From the NCBI GenBank assembly GCA_016778895.1, contig JADHOR010000006.1, positions 38,819 through 102,818 of the forward strand: DNA of 64,000 nucleotides, written 5' to 3'. Position 1 is the first letter of the stretch; each line of letters begins with the position of its first letter. Shown piece after piece: positions 35,299-43,990 of the stretch. Under the pieces are notes generated by a model that was not told the DNA's origin, searched no databases, and was given only the letters and a program-made list of their open reading frames with translations. The position numbers and the translations under genes are program-made. The stretch comes from Candidatus Puniceispirillum sp. GTDB lineage: Bacteria; Pseudomonadota; Alphaproteobacteria; Puniceispirillales; Puniceispirillaceae.

Positions 35299-35697
35299 TT
35301 AAAAAACTCTGGAAAATCTGCCAGCTTCGTCTGCTTGACCTAAATCAGACTTTACAGGCCTTTCCGATTTATAAACTTCCCCAGCATCCCGAGCTAAGGC
35401 TTCGTTTTTAACACAATTCAAGATTTTTATCACTCGAGGATCAGCAATTTCATAAAAAACTTGGCGGGACTCCTTGCGCGAATTTACGACCTCTTGTTTT
35501 CGCAATATTGCCAATTGCTGAGATATGGTGTGCTGAGGCTGGTTCAGTGACTCGCACAATTGATTAACAGATTTCTCACTCTCATCTAATTCAAGGCAAA
35601 TAGACAGTCGCACAGGGTGAGATAGCGCATGAAAAACATCAGCAGCCTGAGTGATCAAAAGATCAAAGTTTAATTTATTGTTTTTTTTTGCTGTCAT
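35299..35697 (-). CDS. soxR: ArsR-family transcriptional regulator (SoxR-like)
   Basis: A 132-aa winged-helix repressor. The helix-turn-helix spans ADVFHALSHPVRLSICLELDESEKSVNQLCESLNQPQHTISQQLAILRKQEVVNSRKESRQVFYEI, the classic ArsR pattern. Cysteines at SICLEL, QLCESL and ILNCVK could sense sulfane sulfur as in known SoxR proteins, where a persulfide or trisulfide relieves repression. I place the start at the ATG at 35697; a longer in-frame reading from 35853 adds 52 residues outside the family. It leads the sox locus and presumably controls it. Confidence 0.82.
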   Translation of the reverse strand: MTAKKNNKLNFDLLITQAADVFHALSHPVRLSICLELDESEKSVNQLCESLNQPQHTISQQLAILRKQEVVNSRKESRQVFYEIADPRVIKILNCVKNEALARDAGEVYKSERPVKSDLGQADEAGRFSRVF

Positions 35698-35811
35698 AAA
35701 CAATCTTGCCAGTAAGGCATTAATCACTTTTCGCAGGTGTGGCTTTCGTGTCAAAGAAACTGAATATAAACTTTCGTTCTTTGCTAAACTGCCATTCAAT
35801 TTTCCACAAAA

Positions 35812-35831
35812 ACATATTAGTTTTACTATGT
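35812..35831. promoter_or_regulatory. Candidate SoxR operator upstream of soxR
   Basis: ACATATTAGTTTTACTATGT is a 20-bp imperfect dyad with perfect ACATA/TATGT ends, 115 nt ahead of the soxR start. Its first 18 bases recur with two changes upstream of soxV. It would suit autoregulation by an ArsR dimer. Confidence 0.4.
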
Positions 35832-35882
35832 GAAAAAACCGCTGCCACGTCAAAAAAATAATTTCAAATATTCATGAAATTG

Positions 35883-36527
35883 TTACTTGAAAGACCGCAT
35901 AGCTCTCTTAAGCCAGCCTTTGGTGCCTCCTGACAACGCATCTGCGGCTGATTGCAAAAATGCATCACCAGGCGTCCAATTTGCTGGCGCAGCCTTTTTT
36001 GCTTGGTATGTTTCAATAAGAGCGCGTTGCACGCGCAACAATTCATCAACAGACCGGCCGATATGCATCGGATAATGGATCAGCGCCTGTATCTTTTGCG
36101 CAGGGTCAATAAACATACAAGCGCGTACTGTCGATGTGGTATCACTATAACTGTCAATCATACCATAAGCACGAGCAATATCCATCGACACATCTTCGAT
36201 CACCGGAAATTTGACATTGAGGTCAAATTCAGTTTCGATCCATTCGACCCAGCCCATATGGCTATAGACGCTATCAACCGACAGACCCAAAAGCTGTACA
36301 TCCATTTCGGCAAACTTATCCTGCTCACGCGCCAGCGCAACAAATTCGGATGTGCAAACAGGGGTAAAATCGGCCGGATGACAAAACAGCAAAATCCAGC
36401 GGCCAACGAGCGCCGATAAGCGTACCTCGCCCATTGTCGAGCGTGCCGCAAAATCAATCGCCGGCGTGCCAATCAAGGATTTATATGCCATCTCTGGTGT
36501 TTTCGCAGAATTGTCAGATGGGTGCAT
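35883..36527 (-). CDS. Peroxiredoxin, Prx6 / 1-Cys type
   Basis: A 214-aa thiol peroxidase reducing H2O2 and organic hydroperoxides. The peroxidatic Cys58 lies in HPADFTPVCTSEF, and the C-terminal extension past the thioredoxin fold (IHYPMHIGRSVDELLRVQRALIETYQ) is typical of Prx6. The only later Cys is in VRACMFID, where Prx6 family members have a non-resolving residue. The ATG at 36527 has AAAGG 8 nt upstream; an upstream in-frame start at 36626 lacks support. It ends about 50 nt from the candidate sox operator, but is probably not part of the sox unit. Confidence 0.88.
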   Translation of the reverse strand: MHPSDNSAKTPEMAYKSLIGTPAIDFAARSTMGEVRLSALVGRWILLFCHPADFTPVCTSEFVALAREQDKFAEMDVQLLGLSVDSVYSHMGWVEWIETEFDLNVKFPVIEDVSMDIARAYGMIDSYSDTTSTVRACMFIDPAQKIQALIHYPMHIGRSVDELLRVQRALIETYQAKKAAPANWTPGDAFLQSAADALSGGTKGWLKRAMRSFK

Positions 36528-36691
36528 TGCGTCGCCTTTGAAGGATTTGCCGTCAGATAAACAACGGTCATTCGCGTATGGTCGCCTATGGTCACTAGGT
36601 TGATCAAAAAAATCAAGAGGCTGCAATCAAAGAACTCGCGAGTCAAGAGCCTGGTCCTCACCACCTCAAGGATTATTCACGCGAAAATTAT

Positions 36692-37681
36692 TTACAAATC
36701 TTTTATCCAAGCAAGAAAATGCCCGACCGCCGCTTGCGTTTGGTTTGGCGATACAATATCGCCGGCAATAATATGAGAAAATTTATCATCAGCAGCCGTC
36801 ATGCGGGCAATAATGGTTTTGGCTGGACCACCCCAAGATTTCGCAAAGGTGGCAGTTTTTTCCGGCACCACTACCTGATCTTCACGGCTATAGTAAAATA
36901 AGGCGGGGATTTGCACATCAGCAAATGACTGTGCATCCACCGCCGCAACAATCGCCGCCATTGGCATCAGCGCAGTTGTCGGATACTCAATCGTCCAATA
37001 GCGGGCATGCTGTTCATTGCGGGGACTGCCCTTTTGCCACGACCCAACAAACAACGGCAACCATTGCCGTGCAAAGGGCCAGGTCAACAGGCCCGCTGCA
37101 CGGCTTCGGATGGCAAAATTAGGCGAGATAAAAATAATCCCAGCAACCTTCTCAACCGCCGCCGTATCAAGTGCCGCCGCCGCCGCCAGCGTGCCCCCGG
37201 TTGATGTTGCCATGATGATCACCCTGTCGCCAAGCTGACCACCAATCTTGACGGCTTCGCTGACATCATCCATCCAGCGCGCAACAGTCGCATCAGCCAG
37301 CGCCATCGGGGCGCGGCCATGTCCAGTAAATCGGCCGAGATAGAGGTTTGCCCCTAATCCAGCAGCCAGCTGGTCTGGCACTGGACGAATTTCTTTTGAG
37401 GTCGCGGTAAATCCGTGAAGATAGACAATCGAGATTTGCGTTTTTACACCGGCCTCGCCAGCCCAGATGATTTGCTTTTCAACCCCGTCAATAATATCGT
37501 CATATTGCCCCTCACGCTCGGCCAGATAGGCATCAAGGTCTGCTGTTTTTAGCTGGTTTTGAGCCTCGCTTTGGTCATGCGAGATGGAAAGTTGCACCGG
37601 TTCGCGCGGGCCAAAAAGCCATATGCCAAAAACCAAAAACACCAATCCAGCGAGACCGGCTTTCACCACTTTTCGTGTCAA
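36692..37681 (-). CDS. Membrane-anchored alpha/beta hydrolase
   Basis: A 329-aa hydrolase with an N-terminal membrane helix (about 9-25, AGLAGLVFLVFGIWLFG) and an alpha/beta-hydrolase fold. Visible are the IVYLHGFTATSKE oxyanion region, a nucleophile elbow in IMATSTGGTL (Ser in TST), Asp in FYYSREDQVVVPEK and His in DKFSHIIAGD. It resembles carboxylesterases or lysophospholipases, with the substrate unknown. The fold probably lies in the periplasm. Confidence 0.75.
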   Translation of the reverse strand: MTRKVVKAGLAGLVFLVFGIWLFGPREPVQLSISHDQSEAQNQLKTADLDAYLAEREGQYDDIIDGVEKQIIWAGEAGVKTQISIVYLHGFTATSKEIRPVPDQLAAGLGANLYLGRFTGHGRAPMALADATVARWMDDVSEAVKIGGQLGDRVIIMATSTGGTLAAAAALDTAAVEKVAGIIFISPNFAIRSRAAGLLTWPFARQWLPLFVGSWQKGSPRNEQHARYWTIEYPTTALMPMAAIVAAVDAQSFADVQIPALFYYSREDQVVVPEKTATFAKSWGGPAKTIIARMTAADDKFSHIIAGDIVSPNQTQAAVGHFLAWIKDL

Positions 37682-37889
37682 TGAACCCCCTATGCCTGCT
37701 GATTAAGCCAGACGTTAATTCAGTATATCCAGGATCAATTCAGCACTGCCCGGTTAAGGTCAACACACCCAAAACCTAAGGCGCCAACGAATTAGATCCC
37801 ACGAGAATGACCGCCACGGTCAAATCACTTGCGCCAATAACAGCATTTCCACCTTTGCCGAAGGCACCCACAAATGCTAAACCTCGATC

Positions 37890-38096
37890 ATGGAACATAA
37901 GATTAATCACCTTGAAGAACAGATGGCGATCTTGCAATACGAAATGGCCCAGATGAGCCATGAGGTTTATACGCAGCAAAAAGAATTGTCACAGCTGCTG
38001 CTCGAGATCGAAAAGTTAAAGTCACGGCTGGAAGGGGTGCAGCCAGATAGCGGCATTCTGACAGCAAACGAGGATATACCACCGCCGCATTATTAA
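37890..38096 (+). CDS. slyX: SlyX-family protein
   Basis: A 68-aa coiled-coil protein: heptad-like INHLEEQMAILQYEMAQMSHEVYTQQKELSQLLLEIEKLKSRLE, then a short tail ending PPPHY, the terminal signature of SlyX. The biological role of SlyX is not settled. It lies upstream of the SDR gene by 94 nt. Confidence 0.87.
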   Translation: MEHKINHLEEQMAILQYEMAQMSHEVYTQQKELSQLLLEIEKLKSRLEGVQPDSGILTANEDIPPPHY

Positions 38097-38190
38097 GTGC
38101 CTGCCAATATTGATTGCCTGCCGATCGTGGCCGGATTGCACGTGCCGCAGGTCAATCTACACCAAGCCGGCCAAGATTGAGACAGACCTA

Positions 38191-38955
38191 ATGACTTTGC
38201 CAAAGACACCATCATTTTCGGTTGCCGGAAAGCGGGCGCTTGTTGCCGGCGCGTCATCGGGTATTGGGCGGGCTTGTGCTGCCGCGCTTGGTGAAAAGGG
38301 CGCCGCGGTAACGCTCATGGCGCGGCGTGCCAGCGCCCTTGATGCGATTGCCGGTGAGATGCGCCTGGCGGGCATGACCGCAGATATATTACCGATCGAC
38401 ATTACAGATATTTACAAGATGCAGACCAGCATCGCCGCCAAGGGACCGTTTGATATTCTGGTGAATTCAGCAGGTGTTGCGCGGCACAGTAGTGCCACCC
38501 AGACAACGCCAGAAGATTTCGATTTTGTAGCGAATCTGAATTTCAAAAGCGCCTATTTTCTGACACAGGCGGTTGCCAAAGGGCTGATCACATCCAAAAA
38601 GGCCGGATCATTAATCAATATATCATCACAGATGGCGCTGGTCGGTGGCATTGACCGTGCCGTTTATGCTGCAACCAAACACGCAGTTGAGGGCTTTACA
38701 AAGTCAATGGCCATTGAATGGGGAGCATATGGAATTCGGGTTAATACAATCTGCCCGACCTTTATCATGACGCCGTTGACATTGCCTACCTTTGAAAACC
38801 CCGAACGACGGCAATGGGTTGAAGACAAAATCAAACTTGGCCGCGTTGGTACAGTTGAGGACATCATGGGCGCGGTGCAGTTTCTGGCATCTGATGCCGC
38901 CGCGCTTGTTACGGGCTCTGCGCTTATTGTAGATGGCGGGTGGACTGCCGATTAG
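38191..38955 (+). CDS. Short-chain dehydrogenase/reductase
   Basis: A 254-aa classical SDR: Rossmann GASSGIGRA at about 20-28, NSAG, catalytic Ser in INISSQMALVGG and YAATK with the catalytic Tyr and Lys, then the RVNTICPTFIMTPLT segment. The C-terminal LASDAAALVTGSALIVDGGWTAD is the common end of the gluconate / 3-oxoacyl reductase-like group. The ATG at 38191 fits the family N-terminus; an earlier in-frame codon at 38110 does not. The substrate is unpredictable. Confidence 0.85.
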   Translation: MTLPKTPSFSVAGKRALVAGASSGIGRACAAALGEKGAAVTLMARRASALDAIAGEMRLAGMTADILPIDITDIYKMQTSIAAKGPFDILVNSAGVARHSSATQTTPEDFDFVANLNFKSAYFLTQAVAKGLITSKKAGSLINISSQMALVGGIDRAVYAATKHAVEGFTKSMAIEWGAYGIRVNTICPTFIMTPLTLPTFENPERRQWVEDKIKLGRVGTVEDIMGAVQFLASDAAALVTGSALIVDGGWTAD

Positions 38956-38979
38956 GCCGTCACAGGATAACGGACACCA

Positions 38980-40512
38980 CTATTCCGCGTCCGGCATATG
39001 CCCCTTTAACCGGCGCAAAAACGCCTTTGCCGACGGGCTGACCCCAGCAAGATTATCCCCCTTCATGATTTCATTTGCCATTTGCTTGCCAAGCTCAACA
39101 CCCCATTGGTCAAAGCTGTTCACATCCCAGATAAAGCCAGACACGATGGTGATATGTTCATACAGCGCCAGCAGCCTGCCAAGCGCATAAGGAGTAGTTG
39201 TCTCCCAGCTAATCAACACTGACGGGCGGTTTCCGGGGAACTGGCGGTGCGGGACCACAGCATCCACCACACCAAGCGCCAGCGCCTCGGCCTGCGCCAG
39301 CGCATTAATCACCAGTACATGATGGCTGTTCTGCCACATCGGATCATCCGGCAATCCAACCGGCCTGCGTGCCACCAGAATATCAATCGGCACGATATCA
39401 ACTGACTGATGAAACCACTGAAAGAAACTATGCTGCGCATTAACGCCGGCCTCGCCCCAGACAAGCAAACCCACAGGCCGGTCAAGTGGATCGCCTTGCC
39501 TGCTGACCGATTTGCCATTGCTTTCCATTTCCAACTGCTGTGCCCACGCTGGCAATCGCGCCAAACGTTGATCATATGGCATCACACCATAGGCCATATG
39601 ACCAAGATAGCTGCGATGCCAGACGCGTAACAACCCCATAATGACCGGTATGTTCATTGCAAGTGGCGCCGTTTCGAAATGGCTATCCATCGCATGCGCA
39701 CCGTCTAGAAACTGTCCAAAAGCCTTGCTGCCAATCGCCATAATTACGGAGAGGCCAACTGCCGACCATAGCGAATAACGCCCACCGACACCCTCATCAA
39801 AAGCAAAAACACGATCCGCATCAAGCCCCCACTCGACAGCGCGTTCCCGATATGCCGTAACCGCCACCATAGCCTGATGAAGCTCAACCCCACCAGCCTC
39901 TAACCAGCACCTGGCTAAGGCGGCATTTGTCATGGTTTCCTTTGTGGTGAAGGTTTTTGACGTGATTATAAATAGAGTTGACTGCGGCGCGCACTGCGCC
40001 AATGTGTCCAGCAGCGCATTCGGATCAATATTACTGACATAATGAATTGCTGGCCCATCATGGAAACCAGCCAGACCCTGCGTCACCATTGCCGGCCCCA
40101 GATCAGAGCCACCAATACCAAGATTAACAACTGATTTAATCCGCTTGTCAGCCCGTATCCGGTCGGTAAAAGCGAGCAATTGCTTGTACTCATCGCCGTG
40201 CCGATATTCCGGCGACCTCAGGCGACAATGCAAAACTGGCCGGTCCTCGCTGAGATTGATTGGTTTGCCAGCCAGCATTGCATCAATAAAATCTGGTAGC
40301 GCCTTTACCTCAGCCAGCGCAAGGAGCAGGTTCATGATATCGTCTGTCACCGGCTGGCGCGTGCAATCGACGGTCAAATCTTCGAACTGGAAACAAAGCG
40401 CATCACGTCCGTCGGCATGGATCAAATCGCGGAGATGCTCCAATTCGATGCCATCTGCATTACGGCGCAACTCGGCTTCGATCATTTCGAGCTTTGTGTC
40501 TTGATTTGTCAT
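38980..40512 (-). CDS. pgi: Glucose-6-phosphate isomerase
   Basis: Interconverts glucose-6-phosphate and fructose-6-phosphate. The 510-aa protein has SVVNLGIGGSDLGPAMV, the SKTFTTKETMTNA loop, GGRYSLWSAVGL, the QLEMESNGKS signature with the catalytic Glu, and the GVELGKQMANEI region. It converges closely (24 nt) with the SDR gene. Together with pyk it shows sugar-phosphate capacity here. No regulatory sequence was recognised. Confidence 0.95.
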   Translation of the reverse strand: MTNQDTKLEMIEAELRRNADGIELEHLRDLIHADGRDALCFQFEDLTVDCTRQPVTDDIMNLLLALAEVKALPDFIDAMLAGKPINLSEDRPVLHCRLRSPEYRHGDEYKQLLAFTDRIRADKRIKSVVNLGIGGSDLGPAMVTQGLAGFHDGPAIHYVSNIDPNALLDTLAQCAPQSTLFIITSKTFTTKETMTNAALARCWLEAGGVELHQAMVAVTAYRERAVEWGLDADRVFAFDEGVGGRYSLWSAVGLSVIMAIGSKAFGQFLDGAHAMDSHFETAPLAMNIPVIMGLLRVWHRSYLGHMAYGVMPYDQRLARLPAWAQQLEMESNGKSVSRQGDPLDRPVGLLVWGEAGVNAQHSFFQWFHQSVDIVPIDILVARRPVGLPDDPMWQNSHHVLVINALAQAEALALGVVDAVVPHRQFPGNRPSVLISWETTTPYALGRLLALYEHITIVSGFIWDVNSFDQWGVELGKQMANEIMKGDNLAGVSPSAKAFLRRLKGHMPDAE

Positions 40513-40669
40513 TTGCGAAGCCTCGAGCCCAAACCCGCCGCGATCCTGATCACGACGATAATTAGCAACGAGCTACCATCATAGATTCAACGCCATGATG
40601 CAACCCAGTTTCGGGCCGGAAAATTGCGATAGATGAAAAACAGCCAGCGTAACGATAGGGTAGGCCCAG

Positions 40670-43030
40670 TTAGGCAACGTTATTTTGTGCGGCAGGAACC
40701 TGTTTCAAATTCCGGCGACCTGGCATTTGACGTAAGGCTGATCGCACCAGCGATTCGTGGTCTATGCCAAAATGCCGGTAAAGATCAATGACCCGGCCGG
40801 TCTGGCCAAACGCCTCAACGCCATGACCAGTGGTTGGATTGCCCCGCACCCCACCAAGCCATGCTAATGTCGCAGGATGCCCGTCGATAACCGTTAGAAT
40901 TGACGCATGATGCGGCACATCAGCCAATAGTTTTTCGATATGCGAGACCCGGCTCTGGCTCTTGCTGGCTGCATTAAAATCGGCATAGGTGCGGTCGGCT
41001 GAGGTCACCGCAAGAACCCCTATATCACGCCGAAATTCAGCAAGATGGCCTGCCGCGTGAATAGCCTCTTCGGCAATCACGCCCTGATAGGCAATCACCA
41101 ATTCACAATTGGGCCCGGGGCGCCGAAGCCAGTAAGCACCGTCGATAATATCCTGCGCCAATGCCGGGTCAATTATGCGCTGGGGCTGTTCAAGCGGCTT
41201 TGTCGACAGCCGCAGGTAGATCGAGCCACCATCATCGGCCTGCATATGCGCCAGCCCCCATTCCATGATAACCGCCAATTCATCAATAAATGCCGGCTCA
41301 AAACTGCTCAGACCGTCTTGACTCATGCCGATTAATGGCGTGCCAATCGACTGATGCGCACCACCCTCGGGCGCAAGGGTGACACCAGACGGAGTGCCAA
41401 CAATCATAAATCTTGAACCCTGATAACAGGCGTAATTCAACGCGTCCAATCCACGGCAAACAAACGGGTCATAAACCGTGCCAATCGGCAAAAGCCGCTT
41501 ACCGAATAGCGAAGTTGATAGGCCGGTGGCAGCAAGCGCCAGAAACAGATTCATTTCTGCAATGCCCAGCTCAATATGCTGGCCGCTAGCGTCAAATTCC
41601 CATTTGGCAGTCGATGGAATTTTTGCGTCCTTAAAGACATCGCGGATCGGATTACGGGCAAACAGCTTTTTGCGATTGATCCATGAGCCAAGACTAGTGG
41701 TGCCCGAAACATCTGGGCTAAGGGTCACAAGGCGCTCGGCAATCGCATCATCACGGCGCGCAATAATATCCAGTATTTTGCCAAAGCCTGCCTGCGTAGA
41801 GGCCGATTTTGATGCATCAAGTGTCAGTGACGGCACATCAATCACCGCGTCATCAAAGCGGCGTGTCTTGGTCTTGAAAAAGCACACCTGATCCAGCCAT
41901 TGCTGAAAACCCTGCGGATCATCCACCGCCTCAAGCCGTTCCCATTCAAAACCAACGCGAACACCCATATCAGATTGCCATTGTTGCATCTGTTGCGGTG
42001 TCATTAAACCACCGTGATTATCCTTATGGCCAGCAATTGGCGTTCCCCATCCCTTGATTGTATAGGCCAGAAAACAGACCGGTCGGTCATGATCAATCGC
42101 GGCGAATTGCGTCGCCATTGTCTCAACGCAATTACCACCCAGATTTTCCATCAATCGAGCCAGTTCATCGTCACTGCGCCGATCAAGAAATGCAGTAAAA
42201 TCACCCTGATCACCAAGATCATCAAGCAACCGCTCACGCCACACCTTTCCCCCCATAAAGGTCAACGCGGCGTAATCCTGATTGGGGCAGTGATCGATCC
42301 ACTCCTTTAGCTTGGCACCGCCAGCCTCTTCAAAAGCTGCACGTTGCAGGGCGCCATATTTTAGCCGGATTACATCCCAGCCAAAGGCAGTAAAGGTCTT
42401 CTCGGCGCGTTCCCACAAACCTTCATGAATAATGCCGTCCAGCGACTGCCGGTTATAGTCAATTACCCACCAGGTGTTTCGCAAATCATGTTTCCAGCCC
42501 TCTTGAAGACATTCATAGATATTGCCCTCATCAAGTTCGGCATCACCCATCAATGCGACCATCCGGCCAAGCTTGAGGTCACCGCCCCATTGCTTGGCTT
42601 TGATATAATCCTGGCAAAGCGCGGCAAAGCTGGTGATCGCAACCCCAAGCCCGACCGAGCCAGTGGAGAAATCGACATCATCAACATCTTTGGTGCGCGA
42701 CGGATAGGATTGCACACCACCATAGCCACGAAAATTCTTCATCAGCGCAACATCGATATTACCCATCAGATATTGCATAGCATGAAATAAGGGCGAGGCA
42801 TGCGGCTTTACCGCAACACGGTCTTCCGGATTCAACCCCGCAAAATATAGCGCCGTCATAATCGAGACCATCGAGGCACTGCTGGCTTGATGGCCGCCAA
42901 TTTTAATGCCCTCATCGTTTGGCCGCAGATGATTTGCATGATGGATCATCCAATGCGAAAGCCATAACAACCGTGTTTCAACCTGCCGCAATCGGACAAA
43001 ATCCATATGATGTTCCATGTAACGTTCCAT
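40670..43030 (-). CDS. Homodimeric 2-oxoacid dehydrogenase E1 / transketolase-like enzyme (AceE/MdeB-like)
   Basis: A 786-aa ThDP enzyme in the AceE group of single-chain E1 components: the MGDAELDEGN motif (161-170) and DYNRQSLDGI for ThDP/Mg, preceded by KIGGHQASSASMVSIMTALYF and followed by the central HIELGIAEMNLFLALAATG and GGAHQSIGTPLIGMSQ segments. Pyruvate E1 (AceE) is about 885 aa; this shorter form resembles MdeB, the 2-oxobutyrate dehydrogenase E1 encoded with an Lrp-type regulator in Pseudomonas methionine catabolism. The gene is divergent from an Lrp/AsnC regulator here, which fits, but no methionine gamma-lyase is visible. GAGGATTAAGCG precedes the start at 43030. Confidence 0.82.
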   Translation of the reverse strand: MERYMEHHMDFVRLRQVETRLLWLSHWMIHHANHLRPNDEGIKIGGHQASSASMVSIMTALYFAGLNPEDRVAVKPHASPLFHAMQYLMGNIDVALMKNFRGYGGVQSYPSRTKDVDDVDFSTGSVGLGVAITSFAALCQDYIKAKQWGGDLKLGRMVALMGDAELDEGNIYECLQEGWKHDLRNTWWVIDYNRQSLDGIIHEGLWERAEKTFTAFGWDVIRLKYGALQRAAFEEAGGAKLKEWIDHCPNQDYAALTFMGGKVWRERLLDDLGDQGDFTAFLDRRSDDELARLMENLGGNCVETMATQFAAIDHDRPVCFLAYTIKGWGTPIAGHKDNHGGLMTPQQMQQWQSDMGVRVGFEWERLEAVDDPQGFQQWLDQVCFFKTKTRRFDDAVIDVPSLTLDASKSASTQAGFGKILDIIARRDDAIAERLVTLSPDVSGTTSLGSWINRKKLFARNPIRDVFKDAKIPSTAKWEFDASGQHIELGIAEMNLFLALAATGLSTSLFGKRLLPIGTVYDPFVCRGLDALNYACYQGSRFMIVGTPSGVTLAPEGGAHQSIGTPLIGMSQDGLSSFEPAFIDELAVIMEWGLAHMQADDGGSIYLRLSTKPLEQPQRIIDPALAQDIIDGAYWLRRPGPNCELVIAYQGVIAEEAIHAAGHLAEFRRDIGVLAVTSADRTYADFNAASKSQSRVSHIEKLLADVPHHASILTVIDGHPATLAWLGGVRGNPTTGHGVEAFGQTGRVIDLYRHFGIDHESLVRSALRQMPGRRNLKQVPAAQNNVA

Positions 43031-43063
43031 CGCTTAATCCTCGTCAAAGCATGGAAAGATATT

Positions 43064-43096
43064 AATATAGATTTTGATAGAATATTTGCCTATATT
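43064..43096. promoter_or_regulatory. Inverted repeat in the divergent E1 / Lrp regulator region
   Basis: AATATAG and CTATATT, 7-bp perfect arms separated by 19 nt, lie in the AT-rich spacer between the divergent genes. This is the expected place for the Lrp-type protein to bind and control both. Inferred from position and symmetry only. Confidence 0.35.
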
Positions 43097-43157
43097 GAGA
43101 TAATAACACCGTTTTAATAGCGATAATCACTAATAATATTATATTTGGTAGCTGAAA

Positions 43158-43613
43158 ATGATTGATGACTTTGATTCGCATATCATCCATCAATTGACGC
43201 TTGATGGGCGGATGTCGATCAATGAGTTAAGCGAACGCGTTAATTTGAGCCAGACGCCAGTGGCACGCCGCGTGAAAAAGCTGGAGGAAAGCAAAATCAT
43301 TACCGGCTATACAGCGCTGGTGGATGAAACTCGATTGGGCTTCAGTTTTTCGGTCTTTGTGTCGGTTCGGCTGGAGAAACAGATTGACGATAATCTTGCA
43401 AAATTTGAACGCCGGATCAGCACGATGCCCGAAGTGGTCGATTGCTGGCTAATGACGGGCAGTTATGACTATTTGCTGCGCGTTGTGACACGTAATATTG
43501 AGGATTACGAAAAATTCCTGCTTGGCGAATTGACCCGAACCGAAGGGGTGGCCTCGATCGAATCATCAATCCCACTGCGGCGCGTCAAATCGCAAACCGC
43601 ACGAACCAGATAG
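43158..43613 (+). CDS. Lrp/AsnC-family transcriptional regulator
   Basis: A 151-aa regulator: an N-terminal helix-turn-helix (IIHQLTLDGRMSINELSERVNLSQTPVARRVKKLEESKIITGY), then the RAM ligand-binding domain (LGFSFSVFVSVRLE, VVDCWLMTGSYDYLLRV). Family members sense amino acids or 2-oxoacids as octamers. Divergent arrangement with the AceE/MdeB-like gene suggests this is its local regulator, as with MdeR and MdeB (inference). Confidence 0.9.
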   Translation: MIDDFDSHIIHQLTLDGRMSINELSERVNLSQTPVARRVKKLEESKIITGYTALVDETRLGFSFSVFVSVRLEKQIDDNLAKFERRISTMPEVVDCWLMTGSYDYLLRVVTRNIEDYEKFLLGELTRTEGVASIESSIPLRRVKSQTARTR

Positions 43614-43626
43614 GATTGCAACAGGG

Positions 43627-43887
43627 TTAATTAAAAGATTTTGACACACCAATCGAAATTGTAATCTTTGGCGGCGTCACACATTGCTTTTCTTCCTGTA
43701 ATGCCCTGATATGCCGGCGGCGTGCCGGCGCATTGTCGCCAAGCGTGGCGGCAAAATCAAATTCGGTCTTCAGCCCCTCGCAATCAAGACGCTCATCACC
43801 GTCCTTGGTCAATAGTGACCGGTCCGGCGCGGCGCAACCACCCAGCAAAAACAGTGACAAAAATACCAGAACGACCAATAACCGCAT
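43627..43887 (-). CDS. Small lipoprotein
   Basis: An 86-aa precursor with a hydrophobic signal (VVLVFLSLFLL) and lipobox LGGC, giving a mature lipoprotein of about 69 residues beginning CAAPD. Two more Cys (in LDCEG and KQCVT) may form a disulfide. Function unknown; no family recognised. It ends 14 nt from the Lrp gene end (convergent). Confidence 0.65.
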   Translation of the reverse strand: MRLLVVLVFLSLFLLGGCAAPDRSLLTKDGDERLDCEGLKTEFDFAATLGDNAPARRRHIRALQEEKQCVTPPKITISIGVSKSFN

Positions 43888-43990
43888 GACAAGCTCTATT
43901 CAGCCTCGAGACAAACAACCGGTAAAAGACCAGCACCCACCTGCCTGGCATGATCCGTCTGGAACAGTCCAGAATCTTGTCGAAACATGA

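Noticed and set aside
35698..35853. Longer SoxR with 52 extra N-terminal residues
   Set aside because: The added residues are unlike ArsR proteins and the region contains the candidate operator and AT-rich promoter-like sequence; the ATG at 35697 fits the family.
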